From assembly GCA_035631655.1 (NCBI GenBank), contig DASQIH010000158.1, positions 18,237 through 82,236 of the forward strand: a stretch of DNA of 64,000 bases, in the 5' to 3' direction. This document shows positions 44,501-51,605 of this stretch, one piece after another. The notes beneath the pieces were generated by a model. The model saw only the letters and a program-made list of their open reading frames with translations. It was not told the origin of the DNA and did not search any database. Each line of letters starts with the position of its first letter. The stretch's first letter is position 1. Source of the DNA: Gp1-AA122 sp035631655 (GTDB lineage Bacteria > Acidobacteriota > Terriglobia > Terriglobales > Acidobacteriaceae). Position numbers and translations under genes: made by a program.

Positions 44501-45414
44501 ATTTCTTCGCGCAGACGGGCATAACGTTCCGCCTTGGAAGCTTGGCGTTTCAGCGAATTCATCTGGCGCGTAACTTCTTCGAAAATATCGTTGATGCGGG
44601 CGAGGTTCAGGCGCGCTTCTTCCAAGCGAGCTTCGGCAAGACGCTTTTTGGTCTTGAATTTTGTAACCCCCGCGGCTTCCTCGATAATGGCGCGCCGGTC
44701 GGTGGGGCGGCTGCTGAGAATCTGGCCAATCCGTCCCTGCTCGATGAGAGCGTAGGATTCCGGCCCCAGCCCGGTTCCCATGAAAAGTTCTTGAATGTCA
44801 CGCAATCGGCAGAGTTTGCCGTTCAAAAGGTATTCGCTGTCGCCGGTACGAAACAAGCGCCGGGTGACGACGATTTCCCCCCCGCGCAACTGCTGTTGGC
44901 TGAACTTCCGGCGACGGATCTTAAGGACTACATGCGGGTTGTCTCCGTCGGTCTGGTCGGAATTTCCAGGCGCCGCGGCCTGGTCTTGCACCTCATCGGT
45001 TTTCCCGGGCTGGGCTTCTTCAACGGCGCGTTCCGTTTCTTCCGCCGCTTGCGCACGAAGCTGTGCTTCGTCCCAGTCTTCGGCAGGCATATCGTCTTGC
45101 ACTTCAATTTTGGTCGGTTTGTCCGCGTCGGCGCCGCTGTAGATTTCGGGATCAATTAATGTAAGCGACACTTCGGCCATACCCGTCGGCTTGCGATCGC
45201 CGGTGCCGGCAAAGATTACGTCTTCCATGCGCGAGCCACGCAGGGTTTTGGCTGACTGCTCGCCCAGAACCCAGGAGATGGCGTCGGCGATGTTGGACTT
45301 GCCGCAGCCGTTAGGACCGATAATGGCTGCGATGCCGTCGCCGTGGAACTTCAACTCGGTGCGGTCGCAGAAGGACTTGAACCCCAGAATGTGCAGCTTT
45401 TTCAGTTTGAGCAA
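41584..45414 (-). CDS. smc: Chromosome segregation protein SMC, with an acidic insertion in the head
   Basis: The SMC ATPase of condensin. Walker A GPNGCGKSN is near residue 33, the ABC signature LLLSGGEKALTALALL and Walker B FCILDEVDAPLDEAN near the C-terminus, and the hinge in the middle (ESRYEGVVEDFLRDELNYVVV). Long coiled coils lie between. Start: the TTG at 45414, six bases after AAGGAG on the minus strand, gives the usual KLKKLHILGFKSF opening; an ATG upstream is unsupported. Residues of about 87-178 hold some 75 extra residues rich in Glu, Asp, Gln and Ala, absent from Bacillus SMC, between the first strands of the head and the VVTRRLFRTG segment. No scpA or scpB is adjacent. Confidence 0.94.
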   Translation of the reverse strand: MLKLKKLHILGFKSFCDRTELKFHGDGIAAIIGPNGCGKSNIADAISWVLGEQSAKTLRGSRMEDVIFAGTGDRKPTGMAEVSLTLIDPEIYSGADADKPTKIEVQDDMPAEDWDEAQLRAQAAEETERAVEEAQPGKTDEVQDQAAAPGNSDQTDGDNPHVVLKIRRRKFSQQQLRGGEIVVTRRLFRTGDSEYLLNGKLCRLRDIQELFMGTGLGPESYALIEQGRIGQILSSRPTDRRAIIEEAAGVTKFKTKKRLAEARLEEARLNLARINDIFEEVTRQMNSLKRQASKAERYARLREEMRAKLRLVLASKFAQLDQESAHLDEQLNAVSEEMRSQTEIVQQLESEHNERTQRGYSIETELRQNRERMASIALEMDRARAQRRHNEERCQELVVRASNSEAELTQVSFKLASLQTELDSTRQVLDSAAADLAAAQQERAFSQQEAAIAVAGLAELERQQEDTRVGIMEIVAAAASLRNQLTQAEERLAAVERESNRLETEIAASNSQVLAFGGQRGQLALEFESVSQRLAGVTQEIGRVRDVLDSKRLAETESKRRLDGLRAEYATALGKKGSLEAVIAEHGYSTESVRRLFQSGVMQGGLAPAGVLADFLEVESRYEGVVEDFLRDELNYVVVKSWDAADEGLRLLRSDVDGRATFLVHPNDAQAKFSFVVDENAHATLPSHPIVPLRNCIRVLNGFGKSLEVVLPKLRDGYIVPDSGVGRDLALENPDAFFLSAQSGECFHNVTVTGGKQRAEGPLSMKRELRDVLRILADLEGALRTEEHRVLTSGREIAELTSLLERLELEQRDAEKQAMTSGHMLQQLDAEMSRINERLGIASQELQRLASDRAEQQVCIEARQTAIATLETRRTELEQQTAAAQVALVSQRERRDAAAQNVSQHIAKVATLEERHRAAAAVLQRIEGLVAEMSERQRALQAQFESSLAEKLQRETENQQLAEHVVALEAERQASDVRESLLQFESEQVRARLAEIEEAARSARQLLDHARDRRGELSAAAAKLQSDAQYMGETCLNELGMQRQDLMADTSVQRVSGELLMQEDALYREMRNRLEAMGPVNMMALEEYKETAERHQFLETQRKDLLESIENTVATIKEIDTVTRQKFEEAFAKINENFQKTFQKLFGGGHAFMRLTDQENSAESGIDVVASPPGKKLQNVLLLSGGEKALTALALLVGIFQYQPSPFCILDEVDAPLDEANIGRFTDLVKEMSVQTQFVLITHSRKTMSIAPVMYGVTMQEPGVSKLVSVRFGATA

Positions 45415-45602
45415 CTTCCACTCCTTCGGCACCCGATCCTGCAAGAACACCGGGGCGTCGCACCGCGTGCCCTGACTGAGGCACGCTGCTCTGTTTTTCG
45501 CCGGGGTAACGCTCCCGCGAGGGAGTTACCACTTTGATGCATGCTCCCGATAAGGGCGAACACAAAAGTCCCTCCATCCGGGCGAAGGCACGGATTGCAA
45601 CT

Positions 45603-45632
45603 ACTGTACCGGCGAAATTGCGCACAGGTCAA
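45603..45632 (-). promoter_or_regulatory. Promoter candidate upstream of smc
   Basis: On the minus strand: TTGACC (45627-45632), an 18-bp spacer and TACAGT (45603-45608). The leader to smc would be about 180 bases. Moderate match. Confidence 0.5.
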
Positions 45633-45641
45633 CAAAGAAAA

Positions 45642-45655
45642 CACAATATATTGTG
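45642..45655. promoter_or_regulatory. Perfect 14-bp palindrome CACAATATATTGTG
   Basis: It lies 10 bp upstream of the -35 box of the smc promoter candidate and is followed by a GGGTC-TATT-GACCC dyad (45655-45668). It looks like a repressor or activator site; the regulator is not identified. Confidence 0.55.
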
Positions 45656-45668
45656 GGTCTATTGACCC

Positions 45669-46033
45669 TACCGCGTTGGGTAGCGCACACAATGTCGTTG
45701 GTTCCGTAGAGACGAATGCGGCAGGAGGCAAGGAGAATCGGCGAGAGCGGCATTAGCCTAGCGCAGAAGCGGGTCAGATGCAACGAAGAGATGCGGCCGA
45801 AGAGATGCGGCCGCAGACACTGTCACCGGGTTTGTTGACTCGAGCACGGTCGGCCTGGGTCTTGGGGCCGCCTTCGTCCTGTCAGGACGCAATCTGTGGG
45901 TTTGCATTCTGGCTCACGGGTTCATTGATACCCTGCGGTGTGGTTGCCCTGTTTTTCGGATGGCAGTCGTAGCCATTTCGCCACTAGACCAGAGAGCATA
46001 GCGCCCGCGCCCCCGAATGTTGAATCTGATCCT
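45669..46033. other. Gene-poor gap with a 14-bp tandem duplication
   Basis: No convincing gene is seen between the smc promoter region and the end of the M20 peptidase gene. GAAGAGATGCGGCC is duplicated at 45785-45798 and 45799-45812. Short open frames here have no ribosome-binding site or recognisable product. Confidence 0.6.
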
Positions 46034-47413
46034 CTATTTCTCTCCGCCAACTTTTTCGAAGAACAGACAGATGGATTCGATCCCGCGGTAGAAGTTCGGG
46101 ATGTGGAACTTCTCGTTGGGAGCATGCAGGTTGTCATCGGGCAGGCCAAAGCCCATCATCACGCTGGGAATTTTCAGCACGTCCTGGAAGTCGGTCACGA
46201 TGGGAATCGAGCCGCCGGAGCGAATGAAGACGGTATCCTTCTTGAACACGTCGTGCATGGCTTCGGTGGCGGCCTTGATGAACCGGTTGTCGGTGCCCAC
46301 AACGCAGGCGGGCCCTTTGCTCCAGACCTTGATCTTGGTCTCGATGCCCTTGGGCGTCAGCTTCTTCACGTAGTTCGTATACTTCTTGAGGATGTCGTCG
46401 GGGTCCTGGTTGGGTACCATGCGCATGGAGACTTTGGCCGCCGCTTTGGCTGGAATCACCGTCTTGGCGCCGGGAGCGGTGAAGCCACCGGGCATGCCAT
46501 GCACTTCCAGCGTCGGGCGTGCCCAGGTGCGGTAAAGCACCGAGTATCCCGGTTCGCCGGTGAGCACCTTGGAGCCGACTTCCGTCTTGCGATAGTGCTC
46601 TTCGTTAAACGGCAGGCGCTTCCAGGCCTTCAATTCATCCTTGGTTGGAGCCTTCACGTCTTTGTAAAAGCCGGGGATCAAGACCTTGCCTTTGGAATCC
46701 TTCAACTTGCTGATGATTTCGATGAGCGCGAAAAAAGGATTGGGCGCAGCACCGCCATACATCCCGGAGTGCAGGTCGGTCTTGGCGCCGGTGGCTTCGA
46801 TCTCCGTGTACACCAACCCACGCAGGCCAACACACAGCGTGGGTAGATCGGGCGCGAACAACTCCGTATCGCAGACCAGCGCAAAGTCGCCTTTCAGCTT
46901 GGCTTTCTCCTTGCGCACGTACTCGGCAATGGACTCGCCACCGACTTCTTCCTCGCCTTCAATGATGAACTTCACATTGAGCGGAAGCTTGCTGTTGTGG
47001 CCTTTCATCAGGGCTTCGATGGCTTTAATCTCCATCCAGAGCTGGCCTTTGTCGTCGACGGCGCCACGAGCGTAGATGTTGTTGTTGCGCTCCGTAGGCT
47101 CGAAGGGCGGGGAAACCCATTCGTCAAGGGGATCAGGCGGCTGCACGTCATAATGCGCGTAGCAGAGCACGGTCGGCCTTCCCGCTGCATGCAGCCAGTC
47201 GGCGTAGACCAATGGGTGGCCCTTCGTGGGGATGACTTCGACATTCTCCATCCCGATGCGGCGCAGTTCGCTGGCCACAAAATCGGCCGCTTTCTGCACA
47301 TCCGTCTTGTGTTCTTCCAGAGTACTGACACTAGGAATGCGGAGAAGATCTTTCAGTTCATTCAAGAAACGCTGCTGGTTTTGACGGGCATAATCGACTG
47401 CCGGGGAAGCCAT
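46034..47413 (-). CDS. M20-family metallopeptidase (dipeptidase)
   Basis: A 459-residue zinc peptidase of the ArgE/DapE/CNDP type. Metal-binding segments: the histidine and aspartate in VLCYAHYDVQPPDP, the bridging Asp in GAVDDKGQLWMEIKA, and the catalytic Glu pair in IIEGEEEVGGESIAEY; the last histidine is in MGFGLPDDNLHAPNEKF. The long form, with the lid domain holding GLRGLVYTEIEATGAKTDLHSG, matches carnosinase-like dipeptidases. The ATG at 47413 is preceded by GAGAAAGG. No signal peptide, so it is cytoplasmic. Confidence 0.92.
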   Translation of the reverse strand: MASPAVDYARQNQQRFLNELKDLLRIPSVSTLEEHKTDVQKAADFVASELRRIGMENVEVIPTKGHPLVYADWLHAAGRPTVLCYAHYDVQPPDPLDEWVSPPFEPTERNNNIYARGAVDDKGQLWMEIKAIEALMKGHNSKLPLNVKFIIEGEEEVGGESIAEYVRKEKAKLKGDFALVCDTELFAPDLPTLCVGLRGLVYTEIEATGAKTDLHSGMYGGAAPNPFFALIEIISKLKDSKGKVLIPGFYKDVKAPTKDELKAWKRLPFNEEHYRKTEVGSKVLTGEPGYSVLYRTWARPTLEVHGMPGGFTAPGAKTVIPAKAAAKVSMRMVPNQDPDDILKKYTNYVKKLTPKGIETKIKVWSKGPACVVGTDNRFIKAATEAMHDVFKKDTVFIRSGGSIPIVTDFQDVLKIPSVMMGFGLPDDNLHAPNEKFHIPNFYRGIESICLFFEKVGGEK

Positions 47414-47501
47414 GGTGTGACCTTTCTCGCTGGACAACGCGGATCAGATGAAATTATCAGGACCGTACAAACGGTTAAGTATACCCGAAGAGAAGGGCCC
47501 A

Positions 47502-48320
47502 TCAGGAGGGCATAGCGCACGTCACTAGGGGTTTTTGGGCGATCATGACTGTGTAAGTCAGCTCACCCGAGCGGTAGGCATCCAGGATGACATCAATCCC
47601 CTGGACAAATTCTCGCGCTGCACGGGGCAACAGTTTGATGGTGGGTTGGGCGAAACGGACGCGCTTCTGGCAGACCGTCCAGGTCGGCGTGACTTGCGCG
47701 GTCAAATTCCGGTCGTGGATCAGTTGCAGACCTGCAGCTTCGATAGACGATTTGTACTCCTCGGCCGTCCAAAGCTGTGGGCACAAGAACGAACGGGCCA
47801 CGTCGCGAACCCTGTGACTTTGCATCGAACCGGTCCAGGCCGCCAGAAGCAATTGTCCACCTGCCCGGAGGCTGGAGGCCGCGTTGCAAAAGAAGCGTGC
47901 CTTATCGCCAAAGTGCTCCGAGGACTCCATCGCCCAGATGATGTCGAACGCCTCGGCAGGGAAGCGGAAACAGCCGACATCCTCGACAATGAATTCCAGC
48001 CGATCCGCGAGGTGAGCCTGGAGTGCGTTCTCTCTGGCAATACGCCCCTGCTTGGGGCTGATAGTCAATCCCTTCCCTCTGCAACCGAATCGACGGCTCA
48101 GGTAAAGAAGCGTTCCGCCATGTCCGCAGCCCGCGTCGAGAACGATTTCACCGCCCCGCAACTCCAGTAAACGGACGCAATAATCCAGCAAGCGCACCTG
48201 GGCTATCTCGGGTGACTCGTGATCGGTAAACAAGCCGTGGTGGATGTGGTCGCCCCAGAATGTGCGATATATCAAAGCGAGAGAGTCGTAATGCTCGCGA
48301 ATTTGCGCCACCGTGGTCAT
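47502..48320 (-). CDS. SAM-dependent methyltransferase (small-molecule type)
   Basis: A 272-residue class I methyltransferase. Motif I is VLDAGCGHGGTLLYLSRRFG; GLTISPKQGRIARENALQ and the acidic WAMESSEHFGDKARFF follow. The N-terminus YDSLALIYRTFWGDHIHHGLF is shared with tocopherol- and sarcosine-type methyltransferases, which suggests a small amine or isoprenoid substrate. Its start overlaps the end of the oxidase gene by four bases (ATGA), so the two are translated together. Confidence 0.85.
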   Translation of the reverse strand: MTTVAQIREHYDSLALIYRTFWGDHIHHGLFTDHESPEIAQVRLLDYCVRLLELRGGEIVLDAGCGHGGTLLYLSRRFGCRGKGLTISPKQGRIARENALQAHLADRLEFIVEDVGCFRFPAEAFDIIWAMESSEHFGDKARFFCNAASSLRAGGQLLLAAWTGSMQSHRVRDVARSFLCPQLWTAEEYKSSIEAAGLQLIHDRNLTAQVTPTWTVCQKRVRFAQPTIKLLPRAAREFVQGIDVILDAYRSGELTYTVMIAQKPLVTCAMPS

Positions 48321-49372
48321 GAGTGAAATCGCTCGGGCGAGAACGCACGGATGTCATAGGAAGGCGTCTCGCCACAGATGACTTGGGCCATGATCTGGGC
48401 AGTGACTGGCGTCAGCAGGATGCCGTCCCGGAAGTGCCCAGTAGCAGCGAAATAGCCGGGCGTGGGAGTGGGGCCGAGAATCGGCAGCGCATCCGGCGTG
48501 CCGGGGCGCAGGCCGGCCCAATCTTCCAAAATGCGAGCTGCGGCGAGGGCGGGTACAAGCTTGATGGCCGCCCGGCGCATCCGATGAATGGTCCGGGAGT
48601 CTGTACGCTTGTCATAGCCGGCTTCCTCGACGGTGGCTCCGATCAGCAGACGGCCATCGGTACGAGGCACCAGGTACACTTCCGGCGAGCGCACGACATG
48701 CCGCAGGGTTTTGCGCGACGGGGGCACTACCGCCAGCATCTGGCCCTTAATGGGTCGAGTGGGGAAACTGTAAGGAGGAAAGTGTCCCGCCCAGGCACCT
48801 GCGCAATTGACCACGACAGGAGCCTTAAAGCTTGTCTTCGTAGTGCTGACGCCGACCACCACTCCGTGGGCAACATCTACCGAAGTGACGGGGTCACCGG
48901 AAGAAATGTCCACTCCACGATGCTTACAGGCCCGCAGTGCGGCAAATACCAGCGCTCGGGGGTCTACGCTTCTCTCCGGGAGCAAGTACGCGGGAGAGGA
49001 AATTGGAACAAGACCGGGCTCGAGCTCGGCCAACTGTTCCTTGCTTAAAGGAGCACCTGAAGAACCGGGGGCAGGTTCGCCGCCTATGAGGATGGTTCCA
49101 TAGCTGCGCAAGTCCACTTGGGTTCCCGCCTCGTCCTCCAGTTCATGCGCAAATTCCGGATACATGCGGGCACTAGCACAAGCGAGTGGCCGTAGTGCAA
49201 CCGGCGTCTCATCTCCACAATCGGCCAGCATCCCGGCAGCGGCCCGAGAAGCTTCGCGTCCGGGCTCACCGCGCTCCACCACTAGAACCGATAATTCCCG
49301 CTTGCGCAGTTCACGTGCCACCGACAAGCCTATGATGCCGGCACCGATGATGATGATGTCCCAGTTCTTCAC
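48317..49372 (-). CDS. FAD-dependent amine/glycine oxidase (ThiO/DadA-like)
   Basis: An FAD oxidoreductase of the DAO fold. The dinucleotide motif is IIIIGAGIIGLSVARELRKR, followed by VVERGEPGREASRAAAGMLA. C-terminal LRPGTPDALPILGPTPTPGYF and ATGHFRDGILLTPVTA resemble glycine oxidase ThiO of thiamin synthesis. No other thi gene is nearby, so another amino acid is possible. The GTG at 49372 gives a family-like N-terminus; upstream starts lack a clear ribosome-binding site. Coupled by overlap to the methyltransferase gene. Confidence 0.82.
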   Translation of the reverse strand: MKNWDIIIIGAGIIGLSVARELRKRELSVLVVERGEPGREASRAAAGMLADCGDETPVALRPLACASARMYPEFAHELEDEAGTQVDLRSYGTILIGGEPAPGSSGAPLSKEQLAELEPGLVPISSPAYLLPERSVDPRALVFAALRACKHRGVDISSGDPVTSVDVAHGVVVGVSTTKTSFKAPVVVNCAGAWAGHFPPYSFPTRPIKGQMLAVVPPSRKTLRHVVRSPEVYLVPRTDGRLLIGATVEEAGYDKRTDSRTIHRMRRAAIKLVPALAAARILEDWAGLRPGTPDALPILGPTPTPGYFAATGHFRDGILLTPVTAQIMAQVICGETPSYDIRAFSPERFHS

Positions 49373-49465
49373 ACCTGCATTGTAAAAGAGAGGCAAGTCA
49401 CGTGGGTTGGCCAAGCCTGGCGCAATGGCCATGTCCGGCTGGAACGTCCGTCTCACCACATGGCA

Positions 49466-49494
49466 TTGACACTCTCAACCTTATGCTCAACAAT
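49466..49494 (+). promoter_or_regulatory. Promoter candidate for the coiled-coil membrane protein gene
   Basis: TTGACA at 49466-49471, a 17-bp spacer and AACAAT at 49489-49494. A GGAGGATTTC ribosome-binding site and ATG follow. Confidence 0.5.
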
Positions 49495-49526
49495 TGCTAG
49501 AGGATCGTCACTTCGCGGAGGATTTC

Positions 49527-50360
49527 ATGTCAGAGGAAGGCGCAGCGCCAGCTGTGATTCACGAGGAACAATCAAGCAATACAGGCAAGTGGGTGATCTT
49601 AGTGCTCGCGGTTTTGTTTGTCGCGGGTACTTTGTATGCAGTTTTTGATTCCCGGGGACGTTTGGAGAAGCTGGAGAAGGCACACGCCACGAGCGCAGCG
49701 CAGATGGCGGAGCTGAACAAACGGGTCGCGGAGTCCGAAGGTAATGCGGAAACCCTGGCCAACCAGCTCGGCATGACAAAGAAAGAACTGTCCCAGCGTA
49801 CCGCTCAACTGCAGGCTGCGCAGCGCGCATCGGAGCGCGTCGTACACCAGCACACCGAGCAGATCACGCAGGTCAGCGGGGAAGTCGCAGGTGTCAAAAC
49901 CGAGATGGGAGGCGTCAAGACTGATGTCGCCTCCACCCGTACCGACCTGGAAGCCACCAAGGCGCGGCTGGAGAGCGTCAAGGGCGACATGGGGGTGATG
50001 AGCGGCCTGATCGCCACCACGCGCGACGACTTGGACGTTCTCAAGCACCGCGGTGACCGCAATTATTATGAGTTCACGCTCGACAAGGGTAAGAGGCCCA
50101 CGCCAGTTTCGACGGTCAGCCTGCAGCTGAAGAAGACCGATGCCAAGCGTGGCAAGTTTACCTTGAATGTCATGGCCGACGACCGCACCATCGAGAAGAA
50201 AGACCGCAACGTGAACGAGCCAATCCAGTTCTATACGGGGCGCGGGCGGATGCTCTACGAACTGGTGGTGTGGACAGTGGATAAGAATAAGATCACCGGC
50301 TACCTCAGTACCCCGAAAGCCGCTCCCCAGCCGGTACAAACGGGACCGGGAGCTCTGTAA
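49527..50360 (+). CDS. Membrane-anchored coiled-coil protein
   Basis: A 277-residue protein with one membrane helix near residues 22-39 (WVILVLAVLFVAGTLYAVF), a coiled coil (LEKLEKAHATSAAQMAELNK, then GVKTEMGGVKTDVASTRTDL with 7-residue steps) and a C-terminal beta-rich domain (YYEFTLDKGKRPTPVSTVSL, then GKFTLNVMADDRTIEKKDRN). The ATG at 49527 follows GGAGGATTTC. The function is not recognised. A DUF421-type gene begins 3 bp after its stop. Confidence 0.72.
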   Translation: MSEEGAAPAVIHEEQSSNTGKWVILVLAVLFVAGTLYAVFDSRGRLEKLEKAHATSAAQMAELNKRVAESEGNAETLANQLGMTKKELSQRTAQLQAAQRASERVVHQHTEQITQVSGEVAGVKTEMGGVKTDVASTRTDLEATKARLESVKGDMGVMSGLIATTRDDLDVLKHRGDRNYYEFTLDKGKRPTPVSTVSLQLKKTDAKRGKFTLNVMADDRTIEKKDRNVNEPIQFYTGRGRMLYELVVWTVDKNKITGYLSTPKAAPQPVQTGPGAL

Positions 50361-50363
50361 GAC

Positions 50364-50888
50364 GTGCTATTTCCCGGCGGGCACGTCCTTCTGTCTGTGC
50401 TGCTAAGGACGGCGGTCATCTATGCCGTCGTCCTGCTGGGAGTTCGCCTGAGCGGCAAGCGTGAAGTGGGTCAGATGACGCCTTTCGACCTCACGCTTCT
50501 CCTGCTGCTCTCCAATGCTGTACAGAATGCTATGACCGGTCCCGATACCTCGCTGCTGGGCGGTGTGGTCGCCGCCTGTACGCTCCTGCTGATGAACTAC
50601 TTCGTGGCGGAGGCTTCCGGCGTTAATCGCCGCTTCCGACGATTCATCCAGGGCCAGCCCACACTACTTATCCACGACGGGCAAATTATTTCCGCCCACA
50701 TGGCCAAGGAGCATGTCAGTGCGGATGAGTTGCATCGTGCGTTGCGCGAACATGGCATTGGCGACTATAAGGACGTGGCCCTCGCGGTTCTTGAAGTTGA
50801 CGGATCGATTAGTTGTCTGAAATACGATGACCTGGCCCCCTCCGCTCACACTCACCTCCGGCGGAGATTCCTGCAGAAAAAAGATTAG
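50364..50888 (+). CDS. DUF421 / YetF-like membrane protein
   Basis: A 174-residue protein with hydrophobic N-terminal segments (VLLSVLLRTAVIYAVVLLGV, then FDLTLLLLLSNAVQNAM and LLGGVVAACTLLLMNYFV) and a soluble C-terminal domain (QPTLLIHDGQIISAHMAKEH, then DVALAVLEVDGSISC). This is the YetF/YdfR family layout. The start is a GTG 3 bp after the previous gene, suggesting coupling. The family is linked with membrane stress and spore germination in Bacillus, but no role is established here. Confidence 0.88.
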   Translation: MLFPGGHVLLSVLLRTAVIYAVVLLGVRLSGKREVGQMTPFDLTLLLLLSNAVQNAMTGPDTSLLGGVVAACTLLLMNYFVAEASGVNRRFRRFIQGQPTLLIHDGQIISAHMAKEHVSADELHRALREHGIGDYKDVALAVLEVDGSISCLKYDDLAPSAHTHLRRRFLQKKD

Positions 50889-50889
50889 A

Positions 50890-51483
50890 TTACTTTGTCA
50901 GCACCAGTGGTCGCTGATCATAAGGCTGGATGGTCACACTCAGCGCCTTGCGTTTGTCAAAGCCATCCTGTGTGACCGGAAATCCCACCATGATAGTTCC
51001 CTTGACCTCCCCGCCGGGCTGGATCTTCGTCTCGACCTTTAAGGGTTCAATCGCGTGCTGCTTCAGGGCGGGGAAGGCCTGGAAATAACGCTCGAAGTCT
51101 ACGGGCGAGGCGGCGTCGTCGGGAAATTCTCCGCTCTCAGTCTTAAGCATGGCTTTCATGCTATGTATCCACATGGGTTTCTTGCCCGCGTTGCGCACGG
51201 TTACATTGATGGCCGTCAGCACAGTGCCCTGATTGGGGACTTCCACGCCGACCACATCATCGATGGAACCAGCTGACGTTGGGCGACTTTGTGTGAAGAC
51301 CACAATCGCTCCCACCACCAGCACGACCGCAATGCCAATCAGAACGATCTTAGCCGGCGGCAGATTACGCTTGGCGGTCCCGAATTCTTCGCCGATATCG
51401 AATTTCATCCCGGTCGACGGCGCAGGTCCACTGGCAGTAGGAGCCGGGCCTGCAGGCGGAGGAGTCGGAGAGTTGTCGGGCAT
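50890..51483 (-). CDS. Membrane-anchored protein with an extracytoplasmic beta domain
   Basis: A 197-residue protein. The first 40 residues are Pro/Ala-rich and probably cytoplasmic; a membrane helix follows (AKIVLIGIAVVLVVGAIVVF) and then a DUF4352-like or FxLYD-like beta domain (VEVPNQGTVLTAINVTVRNA, later GGEVKGTIMVGFPV). The ATG at 51483 has GAGG upstream; an in-frame upstream start would run into a repeat. The convergent DUF421-type gene ends 1 bp away. Function unknown. Confidence 0.72.
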   Translation of the reverse strand: MPDNSPTPPPAGPAPTASGPAPSTGMKFDIGEEFGTAKRNLPPAKIVLIGIAVVLVVGAIVVFTQSRPTSAGSIDDVVGVEVPNQGTVLTAINVTVRNAGKKPMWIHSMKAMLKTESGEFPDDAASPVDFERYFQAFPALKQHAIEPLKVETKIQPGGEVKGTIMVGFPVTQDGFDKRKALSVTIQPYDQRPLVLTK

Positions 51484-51534
51484 AATTGACCTCGATTTCA
51501 GCTCAGATTGTACCTGCTTTGATGCAGAAAAACG

Positions 51535-51605
51535 GCTCACCGCCGAGTGCGCCGAGATCGCAGAAAAAAAGCCTCGGCGCTCCCGGCGATCTCGGCGATG
51601 AAATC
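51535..51605. repeat. Imperfect palindromic intergenic repeat (GCCGAGATCGC type)
   Basis: CACCGCCGAGTGCGCCGAGA, an A-run, then CTCGGCGCTCCCGGCGATCTC form an imperfect dyad around AAAAAAAG, just after the polX stop on the minus strand. Confidence 0.55.

Noticed and set aside
44248..45159. Plus-strand open frame of 303 codons
   Set aside because: Antisense to smc in a region of strong codon bias; smc has clear motifs on the other strand.
45938..46846. Plus-strand open frame of 302 codons
   Set aside because: Antisense to the M20 peptidase, no family features.
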